DNA of 64,000 bases from Cyclobacteriaceae bacterium. Its GTDB lineage: Bacteria > Bacteroidota > Bacteroidia > Cytophagales > Cyclobacteriaceae. The translations under genes were made by a program, and so were the position numbers. This document shows positions 17,637-26,300 of this stretch, piece after piece (position 1 is the stretch's first letter; each line of letters begins with the position of its first letter). The stretch spans positions 31,037 through 95,036 of the forward strand of contig JAEUTZ010000026.1 in assembly GCA_016787725.1 (NCBI GenBank), in the 5' to 3' direction. The notes beneath the pieces are model-generated. The model had not been told where the DNA came from and did not search any database. It saw only the letters and a program-made list of their open reading frames with translations.

Positions 17637-19001
17637 TTAACTATGTTGAACTAACTCCAGTCCTTCTCTTAAAATCTCCTGCACCTTGTGTTTCGAAACA
17701 TCCACAAACTCGCACAGTGCCAGATCTTCTTCAATCACTTCGTAAATCCCCAAGGCTTCCATTTCATCAATATCCTCGGCCAAAATGCTTTTTAGCAAAT
17801 GGGTAGGCAATACATCCATGGGCGTAACTTGTTCAAAGACTCCACTTTGAACAAAGGCTCGGGGTTCGCCATGCGTATTGGTGTCCACAACCCGTTCCTT
17901 TCCGGGCGACAGAAACGAGAGTAATCCCAAGGCTCTATGAAAACTCACCTTGCGTGCTCCCGGGGTAATCCAGCCAATGAATTCATAATAATCACCTTCC
18001 GGCAAAACGGTAAGCTGATGATCAAAGAATCCCATGTGACCATCCTTACTGATGGCTGTACCGGTAAGCGGGTTTCCCGAAATAACCCGAACATGATCTT
18101 GAGACAAGTTGCCTTCCAGAAATTTCTTTACAGATGCTCCGGTATACGTCTTATAGTACTGAGGATTCTTCACCTCAGACCCTACAACGGCCAGTATACG
18201 GGAACTATCGTACACTCCGTTTAAAAATAATTTACCGATCTGAATGACGCCCATTGGATTAATCGTCCAAACAATATCCCCCTTGTTAATTGGGTCGAGA
18301 TGATGGATCTGGACTCCAACACATCCTGCCGGGTGCGGGCCTGAAAATTTATTTACCTCCGCTCCTTTTACCTGCGAAAACACAGTAGAAATTTCAGTGG
18401 TGGAATGAGTATTCACATGGATTATTCCGGAAGTAAGCTTCTTTAAAATATCCACCCCTATCTGAAAGAATTGGTCCTGCCCTTTAAACAAAACATTGTA
18501 ATCCGGGGCGAGCGGGTGGGTATCAAAGGCGGAAATGTGAATGGCTTTGGGCGTGGCAGCCGGATCGGCTACTATTCCAAAGGGTCTTTGTACCAGGGTT
18601 GGCCAGATACCCGACTTTAGAATTTGTGCTTTAATTTCGGCAGCACCCAGATTAGCAATTTCCGAAACTGAATATTTCCTGAAAGGTTCGAATTCTATTT
18701 TTTTGTCAGTCAGAATTTTTATCTCCAGCAGTTTCCGTTTTTCGCCTCGTTTTACCTCCACCACCTCGCCACTTACAGGGGCTGTGTACAAAACGTTCTC
18801 ATGCTTTTTGTCATGAAACAGGGGCGAACCGGCTTTTACCGTATCCCCAACATTTACTACCGGTTTAGGCATGTACATGCCATGAAAGTCAGTAGGCTTA
18901 ATGACAAATGTTTCAGGCTGGTCGATTTCTACAACCTTGGGAGCTGCTTTTCCTTTGAGATTGATGGTGAAACCTTTTTTGAGTCGGATGAACTTGCCCA
19001 T
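17637..19001 (-). CDS. nqrA: Na+-translocating NADH:quinone reductase subunit A
   Basis: A 454-residue soluble subunit that binds quinone at the membrane surface. It begins MGKFIRLKKGFTINLKGKA, and the barrel-sandwich region (FHGMYMPKPVVNVGDTVKAG) follows. The conserved segments FDTHPLAPDYN and HPAGCVGVQIHHLDPI are present, and a C-terminal helical tail ends the protein. It is the first gene of the operon, read from the promoter at 19036-19065. The complex couples NADH oxidation to Na+ export, which would power the Na+-coupled carriers in this window. Confidence 0.97.
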   Translation of the reverse strand: MGKFIRLKKGFTINLKGKAAPKVVEIDQPETFVIKPTDFHGMYMPKPVVNVGDTVKAGSPLFHDKKHENVLYTAPVSGEVVEVKRGEKRKLLEIKILTDKKIEFEPFRKYSVSEIANLGAAEIKAQILKSGIWPTLVQRPFGIVADPAATPKAIHISAFDTHPLAPDYNVLFKGQDQFFQIGVDILKKLTSGIIHVNTHSTTEISTVFSQVKGAEVNKFSGPHPAGCVGVQIHHLDPINKGDIVWTINPMGVIQIGKLFLNGVYDSSRILAVVGSEVKNPQYYKTYTGASVKKFLEGNLSQDHVRVISGNPLTGTAISKDGHMGFFDHQLTVLPEGDYYEFIGWITPGARKVSFHRALGLLSFLSPGKERVVDTNTHGEPRAFVQSGVFEQVTPMDVLPTHLLKSILAEDIDEMEALGIYEVIEEDLALCEFVDVSKHKVQEILREGLELVQHS

Positions 19002-19035
19002 GAGTTAACGGCAACAATTTTAGTTTAGATCGGGG

Positions 19036-19065
19036 CAAAATTAGTAATTATATGCTACCGACAAA
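19036..19065 (-). promoter_or_regulatory. Bacteroidota-type promoter of the nqr operon
   Basis: On the minus strand TTTG (19065-19062) and TAATTTTG (19043-19036) are separated by 18 bp, both exact matches to the Bacteroidota consensus. Transcription would start near 19029, leaving a leader of about 28 bases before the nqrA ATG at 19001. Confidence 0.72.
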
Positions 19066-19116
19066 GGCTATCAGAAACAAAGAATTTATTAGAAAAAATG
19101 GGGTTTTAAGACTTGT

Positions 19117-19812
19117 TTAAGCCTGCGGTTTCAATGGCCTGATCATCTTAGTCAGGGCCATCCGGATCACTTCATCAACTTGTTCGTCTATGGAGATCTG
19201 GGTAGTGTCTATTCCGATGGCATCAGGCGCCTTTCGCAGCGGACTTTCAGTGCGGTTGCTATCCATTTCATCGCGTTGTTGAAGGTTGGAAATAATGGTA
19301 TCGATATCGACTAAATCATCTCGCTCCAACAATTCCTTTTGTCTTCGAAAGGCCCGGACCAGCATGTCGGCCGTTAAGAAAATCTTTAATTCGGCATCCG
19401 GAAACACTACCGTACCGATATCCCGGCCGTCCATCACTACCCCACGCTCTTTTGCCAACTTCCGTTGTTGTTCAACCATGGCTAGCCGAACGGTGCGGAG
19501 TGCGCTCACCTGGCTTACTTTTTCAGAAACATTCATCTTACGGATTTCCTTCTCTACGTTTATTCCATTCAAATAGGTCTCTGTTATGCCTTTTGAATTG
19601 ACCAGAAAGGTGATGCGAATACCTAGCAACGCCCGGTCAACCTCCTTGGGATTTGTTAAAGCCACGTGACGTTGAAGAAAAGATAACGTCACCGCGCGGT
19701 ACATGGCCCCGGAATCGATGTACTTGTAATTCAACTCCTTTGCCACTTCACGAGCGGTGGTACTTTTTCCACACGCGGAGTATCCATCAATTGCTATGAT
19801 AATTTTTTTCAT
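19117..19812 (-). CDS. cmk: Cytidylate kinase
   Basis: A 231-residue enzyme that phosphorylates CMP and dCMP with ATP. The P-loop is in IAIDGYSACGKSTTA, followed by YIDSGAMYRAVTLSFL and GRDIGTVVFPDAELK, which hold the CMP-binding and lid residues. I start at the ATG at 19812 (MKKIIIAIDGYS), which fits the family N terminus; an ATG at 19821 would add three residues. The C-terminal region has the usual RDEMDSNRTESPL stretch. The preceding small lipoprotein gene ends inside the first codons of the longer form. nqrA lies 115 bases further on, with its own promoter. Confidence 0.95.
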   Translation of the reverse strand: MKKIIIAIDGYSACGKSTTAREVAKELNYKYIDSGAMYRAVTLSFLQRHVALTNPKEVDRALLGIRITFLVNSKGITETYLNGINVEKEIRKMNVSEKVSQVSALRTVRLAMVEQQRKLAKERGVVMDGRDIGTVVFPDAELKIFLTADMLVRAFRRQKELLERDDLVDIDTIISNLQQRDEMDSNRTESPLRKAPDAIGIDTTQISIDEQVDEVIRMALTKMIRPLKPQA

Positions 19813-19814
19813 CC

Positions 19815-19949
19815 TTAGCAATCTTTCAGTGGACAGGGGAGCGGCTTGTTGGGATCAGGCTTTTTATACTTGGGCTTATAGCCTTGTTGGTTGCTGGCAC
19901 AGGCCATCAACGTAAACATAAACAACAGAATCAGGATCTTCGATTTCAA
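19815..19949 (-). CDS. Small lipoprotein, conserved-looking, unknown function
   Basis: The frame can be read from an upstream ATG (20000) to give 61 residues, but the natural N terminus is more likely a TTG near 19949 that puts a signal sequence at the front (LKSKILILLFMFTLMAC). This leaves about 44 residues. Cys17 follows a good lipobox (LMAC). The mature part is short, Pro- and Lys-rich, and ends PNKPLPCPLKDC, so it holds two further Cys residues close to the C terminus. I do not recognise a named family. Its stop is within 3 bases of the cmk start, which suggests co-transcription. The exact start is uncertain. Confidence 0.55.
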   Translation of the reverse strand: MKSKILILLFMFTLMACASNQQGYKPKYKKPDPNKPLPCPLKDC

Positions 19950-20012
19950 CTTTCTTTCAATTGGGTCAAAATTATACCACGGGCGGGGCTGACCCAACAA
20001 CTTTTCGATAAA

Positions 20013-20702
20013 TTAATTTGATGGATTCCCCTGATAACTCATCCGAAATCCGATTTTCTGCCCTCCTCCCAATTCCTGGGTCTTCTCAATCTTCTGAAAT
20101 AAAGTAATAAACCGCACCTGTGTAAAAGGGGGTGCCATTAAATCGTTCTCGATGGCTGCCATCAAACTCAGTTTAACAATGGCATTAAGATCAGTTTCAC
20201 CAATAGGTTTTTGTGATATCGCACTGTATAAAAATCCCAATTGGCCATCCCCCTCCACCAAAAACCGGTTTTCATGATTTATTAGAACCCTCGCAACCAA
20301 ATATCCCGGATCATTGATGCGATTAAACTTCAGTGAATCGGACATGAAGTTGTAAATCATGATTTGTCCGAAATACCGGTTTACTTCTTTCTCCTGGATG
20401 TATTCCGTCTTCATGGCGGCATGTTCGTCATCAAACGTTACCACGTTTGTATGAAGTACAAAAACCAGCAGGTCGCCCGCCAATTTAACGTGGAACTCGT
20501 GCTCATTGACCCATGTAAAGTCTACTGTCACATCCTCATCTCCGGGTTTTGATTGTTTGTTTAGTTCATGGGTAATTCGTTTGGATTCCTTGGCCAGTTG
20601 AGAGAACGCTGCAAGCAGGTTTTTATACGTAATCTGCTTGGCCGTTGATTTGCTTTCCAGCAGGTGTTTGATATGTTCGAGCGGATCTTGTTGGCTGTTC
20701 AT
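20013..20702 (-). CDS. Hypothetical protein, cytoplasmic, 229 residues
   Basis: A soluble protein without signal peptide or membrane segment. The first 60 residues are helical (LEHIKHLLESKSTAKQITYK then a Lys/Glu-rich stretch), and the rest looks like an alpha/beta fold with the segments VDFTWVNEHEFHVKLAGDLL and NRFLVEGDGQLGFLYSAI. I do not recognise a domain. It is divergent from the small coiled-coil gene at 20746, with 43 bases between the two starts, and lies upstream of the small lipoprotein and cmk on the same strand (12 bases or more away). No function is proposed. Confidence 0.7.
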   Translation of the reverse strand: MNSQQDPLEHIKHLLESKSTAKQITYKNLLAAFSQLAKESKRITHELNKQSKPGDEDVTVDFTWVNEHEFHVKLAGDLLVFVLHTNVVTFDDEHAAMKTEYIQEKEVNRYFGQIMIYNFMSDSLKFNRINDPGYLVARVLINHENRFLVEGDGQLGFLYSAISQKPIGETDLNAIVKLSLMAAIENDLMAPPFTQVRFITLFQKIEKTQELGGGQKIGFRMSYQGNPSN

Positions 20703-20745
20703 GTCAAATAGATTAGTTTAGTAAGTTGATTAAATAAACTTGCTT

Positions 20746-21015
20746 ATGGAAGAAAATCAGGAAGGAAAAGCCGAAAAGTTTTTTAAAGATTTTGGTAAGA
20801 AACTGGATCAGTTTCTGGTAGAAGTGAAGGATGCCAGTACACGCGTGGAAGTGGACATGCAGAAGAAATATGAAGAACTGAAGGTAGCTGCTGAAAAGCT
20901 AAAGAAAGAAGCCGAAAACAAAGAACGCTGGAAGGAAGTTGAATCCTCGTTAAAGAAGGCAGGGGCCGAGATGGAGAATGCGTTTAAGTCCGCTTTTAAG
21001 AAAAAAGAAAATTAG
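20746..21015 (+). CDS. Small Lys/Glu-rich coiled-coil protein, unknown function
   Basis: An 89-residue protein counted from the ATG at 20746; an in-frame TTG at 20740 is less likely. It is dominated by charged residues and predicted as one long amphipathic helix from about residue 8 to 85 (for example KKYEELKVAAEKLKKEAENK). There is no signal peptide or Cys. Such short coiled-coil proteins are common in Bacteroidota next to unrelated genes, and no function is known to me. It is divergent from the hypothetical gene at 20013-20702. Confidence 0.68.
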   Translation: MEENQEGKAEKFFKDFGKKLDQFLVEVKDASTRVEVDMQKKYEELKVAAEKLKKEAENKERWKEVESSLKKAGAEMENAFKSAFKKKEN

Positions 21016-21051
21016 AGTTCCTGGAAATCCAGAATCAAGCATCCAGCACTC

Positions 21052-22461
21052 TTAAATTTTAACTGTCTTCCACTTGCCTCTCCGGAAGATCACAATAGCC
21101 GCAATCGCCATTAAGGTTTCTGCGAGGGCAATGGCAATAAACACACCTTTCGGGCCCCAGCCGAGTTCGATCGCTACGAGGTAGGCAAACGGAATCTGAA
21201 ATACCCAGAAGCCAAACACATTTAAAATGGTTGGCGTATAGGTATCACCAGCGCCATTCAGGCCCTGCACCACCACCATGCCATAGCCGTAAAAAATATA
21301 ACCAAGACTTACATACCGAAGCGCCTGAACGCCATAGTACAATACCTCCGGCTGGGTGCTAAAAATACTGATGATCCAGGGGGATATGGTCAAGAAAAGG
21401 ATCATCACAAAACCCATAAAAAAAGCATTGTAATAAGCGGCCCGCCAAACCGAAGTCTCTGCCCGGTCGGGTTGATTCGCGCCCAGGTTTTGCCCCACTA
21501 ATGTGGCTCCAGCATTCGCCAAGCCCCAGGAAGGAAGCAACGTAAAGATGAACACACGAATTGCGATGGTGTAACCCGCCACAGCATGATCGCCAAACGT
21601 AGACATGACCTTCATTAAAAAGATCCAACTGGCAGAACCGATGATGAATTGTAAGATGCTTCCTCCCGACACCTTAATAACCGTGGTAATAATTTTTGCT
21701 CGTACTACCAGGCTATCCCAATTAACCTTAATGATGCTCTTCCCATTCAACAGAAAATACAATTGAAAGAGCACACCGATGCCCCGGCCGGTGTTGGTGG
21801 CAATGGCAGCACCTTCCACGCCCATGGCAGGTATGGGGCCCCAGCCGAAAATCAAGATGGGATCCAAAATGATGTTGAGGCCATTCGCAATCAGCAACGC
21901 TTTCATGGCAATGGAGGCGTTCCCGGCTCCGCGAAAGACGGCATTGATCAGGAATAACAGGGTTACCGTATAGTTCCCGGTAAACATCCAGAATGCATAG
22001 GAAGAGCTCGATTCAATCACTTGCGTTGATGCCCCCATGAGCCGGAGGATGTCTTTGTAATAAAACATACCCGTCATGCTAATAATAAACGCCACGCCCA
22101 ACGCCAGATAAATAGCCTGCATGGCGGCATTGCTGGCGCCTTTAAAGTCATGCTCCCCCACTCTGCGCGCCACGATGGCGGTGGCTCCCATGCCCAACCC
22201 CATGGCCAGCGAATACAGTATACTCAATACCGACTCGGTGTAGCCAATGGCGGCTACCGCATCGCTGTCATTCAGCTTACTTACAAAATAGATATCCACC
22301 ACTGCGAATATGGATTCCATGCCCATCTCTACAATCATGGGAATGGCCAACAAGAAGATGGCCCGGTTCATACTCAACAAGGTATAGTCCTGCTCCGAAC
22401 CTGCGATGGCTTCTTTGAATAAACGAAATAGTAAAGCGGTTTTAGTGATCGCTGCTTTCAT
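21052..22461 (-). CDS. MATE family multidrug/cation antiporter
   Basis: A 469-residue inner-membrane exporter of the MATE family, which expels drugs or metabolites in exchange for Na+ or H+. Twelve hydrophobic segments are visible in two related halves. Landmarks are LAIPMIVEMGMESIFAVVDI at the start of TM1, GLGMGATAIVARRVG after TM2, and GWGLANAGATLVGQNLGA... in the second half (LPSWGLANAGATLVGQNLGA). The N-terminal 30 residues form a cytoplasmic tail. The 476-base region upstream has no gene but carries an inverted repeat. Substrate and coupling ion are not readable. Confidence 0.94.
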   Translation of the reverse strand: MKAAITKTALLFRLFKEAIAGSEQDYTLLSMNRAIFLLAIPMIVEMGMESIFAVVDIYFVSKLNDSDAVAAIGYTESVLSILYSLAMGLGMGATAIVARRVGEHDFKGASNAAMQAIYLALGVAFIISMTGMFYYKDILRLMGASTQVIESSSSYAFWMFTGNYTVTLLFLINAVFRGAGNASIAMKALLIANGLNIILDPILIFGWGPIPAMGVEGAAIATNTGRGIGVLFQLYFLLNGKSIIKVNWDSLVVRAKIITTVIKVSGGSILQFIIGSASWIFLMKVMSTFGDHAVAGYTIAIRVFIFTLLPSWGLANAGATLVGQNLGANQPDRAETSVWRAAYYNAFFMGFVMILFLTISPWIISIFSTQPEVLYYGVQALRYVSLGYIFYGYGMVVVQGLNGAGDTYTPTILNVFGFWVFQIPFAYLVAIELGWGPKGVFIAIALAETLMAIAAIVIFRRGKWKTVKI

Positions 22462-22531
22462 GAAGAAACAATAAAATTAAAAATTGAACTTGTATCTGCC
22501 GGATGGCGGACGATTCGGTGCGTAACCAAAG

Positions 22532-22580
22532 TAATTCAACCACATCCCGCGTGTGCAGGAATGTCCCGGTGGTTGAATTA
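22532..22580. repeat. 12-bp perfect inverted repeat with 25-base loop in a gene-free region
   Basis: TAATTCAACCAC at 22532-22543 and GTGGTTGAATTA at 22569-22580 are exact reverse complements, separated by 25 bases. The whole stretch 22462-22937 holds no gene, and I see nothing else firm in it apart from AT-rich sequence. The repeat lies 71 bases upstream of the MATE start, in what would be its leader on the minus strand. It lacks the T tract of a terminator. It could be a structured leader, a regulator-binding site or a remnant of a mobile element. Confidence 0.5.
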
Positions 22581-22937
22581 GAATACAAGCTTCATGATTC
22601 GTTTTAATTGGAGACGCAAATATCACGGAAAACAGGGAAATAGGTTACATGCATTCGCAAAATATTTAATGGCATAACACCCAATAAATCCAAATTATCG
22701 GACTCGAACGCCATTCTGCCCATCCTAAGAAAAGAAGAAATAACCCCGGCTACAGGATTGATTAGGCAGTATTTAGGTCCAAATTAGCTTCCTATTCAGT
22801 TGACAATCGGGCCGGCTGTAGGTATCTTTACTAAGTCTATTAACTCGTTGAGTGGTTACTTTTTTCGCTGATTTGTAATATCTCGTATTAACCACTTTCA
22901 TTGTCTGGGATGTTTTTATTGTAAATACCGTGTTGTC

Positions 22938-23333
22938 ATGAGAAAACTATATTTCGCAGTAATTCTGATCCTGGTTTCCGGGAGCGCATTCGCCCAACCC
23001 GAGGAACCCATTTGGAATCTCCTAAATGAAAGTGAGGGGGTGCGGCTATCGTACCAAATCGGCACGTGCAATGGCCAGGATTGGCTGTGGCTGTTGGCAG
23101 AAAACACTGGCAACACTCGTCAGCGTCTTGAATTTCAATTGGAAGTCCTCGATCAGGGCGATAATAACTTACGAAAGTTGCCGGTCACCTCGCTGGTGCT
23201 CATGCCCGCGGAAGTTCAACTAATTACTTGCCAGGTTCCGTTACCCCATTTGAGGTACATCAGTATTCCTGTTAAGAACAAGGAACTATTCGAAATTGAA
23301 TTGGCTAGCGTAAAAACCCGTACCGAAAACTAA
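22938..23333 (+). CDS. Small secreted protein upstream of the giant T9SS protein, unknown function
   Basis: A 131-residue exported protein. A signal peptide ends at SGSAFAQ (residues 14-20), leaving a mature protein of about 111 residues with two Cys (GTCNGQDW and LITCQVPL). The pattern of hydrophobic and polar residues suggests a small beta sandwich (LWLLAENTGNTRQRLEFQLE, then LPVTSLVLMPAEVQLITC). I do not recognise a family. It ends 4 bases before the giant protein gene and is almost certainly co-transcribed with it, so it may help in its folding, attachment or function. Confidence 0.78.
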   Translation: MRKLYFAVILILVSGSAFAQPEEPIWNLLNESEGVRLSYQIGTCNGQDWLWLLAENTGNTRQRLEFQLEVLDQGDNNLRKLPVTSLVLMPAEVQLITCQVPLPHLRYISIPVKNKELFEIELASVKTRTEN

Positions 23334-23337
23334 GCCT

Positions 23338-26300
23338 ATGAAAGCAATCTTTACACTGATTTTTTCTTTGGTGAGTGTCGTGCTTTGGGCGCAGGCACCA
23401 GCGGTAGAGTGGGATAAGTCTTTTGGAACCAGCAACAACGAATTTGGCCGGGCCTTGGTGAAGACTCAGGATGGTGGGTACTTGATGGGAGGTGAAGTTT
23501 CTGTTGCTTCCAATGATTTTCTTGTGATCAAGGTAAATGCTGCTGGCAACGAAGAGTGGCGCTACAGCTATGATAACAATGGTAATTATGATCGGCTTAA
23601 TTCCATTGCGGAAAACATCGATGGTGGTTTCGTGTTGGGCGGCTATACTTACTCTTCGGTAGGCAACTACGATTATTGGATTGTGAAAATCAATGCCAAT
23701 GGGATTACAGAATGGACCGTGCAGTTGGATGGAAACAGCACGGATATGCTGGAGGCTATTAAAGTTGACCCCTTCGGAGACATTGTGGTGGGCGGTTATT
23801 CCGTTTCCGGAATGGGGGGCGATAAAACAGAACCTTCGCGGGGTGGTTACGACATGTGGGTTGTTAAACTTAATAACAACGGGTATAAAATCTGGGACAA
23901 GACAATTGGTGGTTCTTCGGATGATTTACTAATGTCAATCGATATCACCAGCACGGGTGATTATTTATTGGGGGGATATTCCTATTCGTCCATTTCCGGA
24001 GAAAAAACGGAAACGTCCCGTGGAGGTTCGGATTATTGGCTGGTGAAAACTAACAGTGCCGGAAATATTATCTGGAATAAAACGATCGGTGGTTCTTCTG
24101 CGGATATTCTTTCAGACGTAAAGGAACTGCCTAATGGAGAAATAGCACTGGCTGGATACTCGCAATCACTGGCATCAGGCGACAAAACCCAGAACACCTT
24201 TTATTACCCACAAACCTTTTCCTATACAAACTGCTATCAGAGAAGCTATAGATGCGGATGGTCAACCTGTTATGAAACCGTTTGTTATCCTGTCTATTAT
24301 ACCAATTATGATACTGATTATTGGATTGTAAAATTAAGCGCATTGGGCGGGAAAATCTGGGACCGGGATTTTGGTAGCGGGGGCTCTTTCCCATACGATA
24401 ATGCCACGAATGTATCTGTACTGAATGGCGAAATCCTGATAACAGGATATTCAAACGGCAATGCCAACAGCATCAAATCAGAAAATAGCCGAGGCGGGAA
24501 CGATGCCTGGCTTATTAAACTTGATCTCAACGGCAACAAACTCTGGGATAAAACCATTGGCGGAAACAGCAATGACCAAAGTGATACGAATGAATCAGTT
24601 GTTATCAATGGTGGAAAAATTACCTTTTTAGCTTCTTCTTATTCTCCGGTTTCCGGTGATAAGACAAGCCCAAATTTTGGGGGAAGTGACTTCTGGCTTG
24701 TCTCCCTCGTTACCGAGCCCGGTGATGAAGAACCCCCTGTTATATCCGGAATGCCGATTGATATCCTGGCAGAGAATGACCCAGGGTCCTGTTACACCGT
24801 AGTGACGTGGATACCCCCCACGGCAACCGATAATAAAGGAGTCGTTAGCTTTACCTCCAACTACCAACCGGGAGATCTATTTAGCTATGGGGCGAACCAG
24901 GTAATCTATACCGCTACAGATGCCGCTGGTAATTCCACTCAGGCAAGCTTTTATGTGTATGTGCAGGATAATGAGGCCCCTACTTTCGCTTACATTCCAG
25001 AGAATATCATAGCCGAAGCGGTCGCAGAATCCTGTTCCGCCACAGTCGAGTTGCCAGAAATCGTAGCACTCGATAACTGTGAGGAAATATTTCTATTTGC
25101 AACCCGAAGTGATGGTGAAGAAATTCCCTTAACCGATCCATATCCGGTCGGGGTTACCACCATTACCTATGAGGCTTACGATATGGCCGAAAACCTGGCT
25201 ACGCTTAGCTTCACCATTACCGTGGTGGATAATCAACCGCCAACTTTTAATGAAGAAGATGTGCTGATTGAAATTTCGGCCGATCCAGGCCTTTGTATGG
25301 CCACCGTGACAGTACCCGAAATTGAAGCGTACGATGATTGTGGAGTTTCGGTGACCCGCACATTTGATTTGGACGGAACTGAAATTGATGATCCAGGAAC
25401 CCTGTTTCAGGTGGGAACAACCACAATTACCTATACGGCTACGGATGCCGGGGGCAATGAAGCCTTCTTAACAATTACAGTTGTTGTTATTGACAATGAA
25501 AGTCCGGTGATTACGCAGCTGGCACCCATTGAAGTGGATACGGAACCGGGAGCTTGTTCGGCAACAATAAATTTACCGAGACCGATCACCACAGACAATT
25601 GTGCTATTGCTTCGGTAACCAAAGCTTATGAAGGAGATGTTTATCCAGTTGGAGAAACCATCATCACCTGGACGGTAGTGGACATACATGGTAATACCAC
25701 AACGACAACCCAGACCATTGTGGTGAAAGACATAACACCTCCAACAATTGTACAATCTGAGAACATTATACTATCAGGATGCGAACCAATCGCCATTTGG
25801 GAAACCCCTGTGGCAGCGGATGCGTGCGGATCAGTAACAATCGATCAAACTGCCGGCCCTGAATCAGGCTCTCCATTTGAAGCCGGTAGCACAACCACTA
25901 TAACGTATACTGCAACCGATGTTGAAGGCAATCAGACCTCCATGTCGTTTACCGTAACGCGCGATCCGGAACTGATGGTAAATGCTTCCGTCACGAATGG
26001 CACTTGCACGAATGGAAATCTGGGGAGCATCGCCATCGAAGTAACCGGTGGGATGGAACCATACACTTATTCATGGAGTTCAGGAGAGACAACAGCTGAC
26101 TTATCGGAACTTCCTGCCGGAGAATATTTGCTTACCGTTACCGATTCGCGTGGCTGTTCAAAGGAGCAAACCATCGTTATTACCACGGTGCCGTGCTGCA
26201 ATGTAACCGCGGGCGGTCTTATTGAAGGTGATGAAAGCAATTGCGGCCCATTTAACCCAGCACCAATTGTCAGCACAGAATTACCTTCAGGCGGCTTGGG

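Noticed and set aside
22532-22580. Inverted repeat ends fit the attC core forms RYYYAAC (ATTCAAC) and GTTRRRY (GTTGAAT) of integrons
   Set aside because: Any inverted repeat with these bases fits both, there is no integrase gene, no second site, no cassette-like small genes, and the inner L boxes cannot be aligned.
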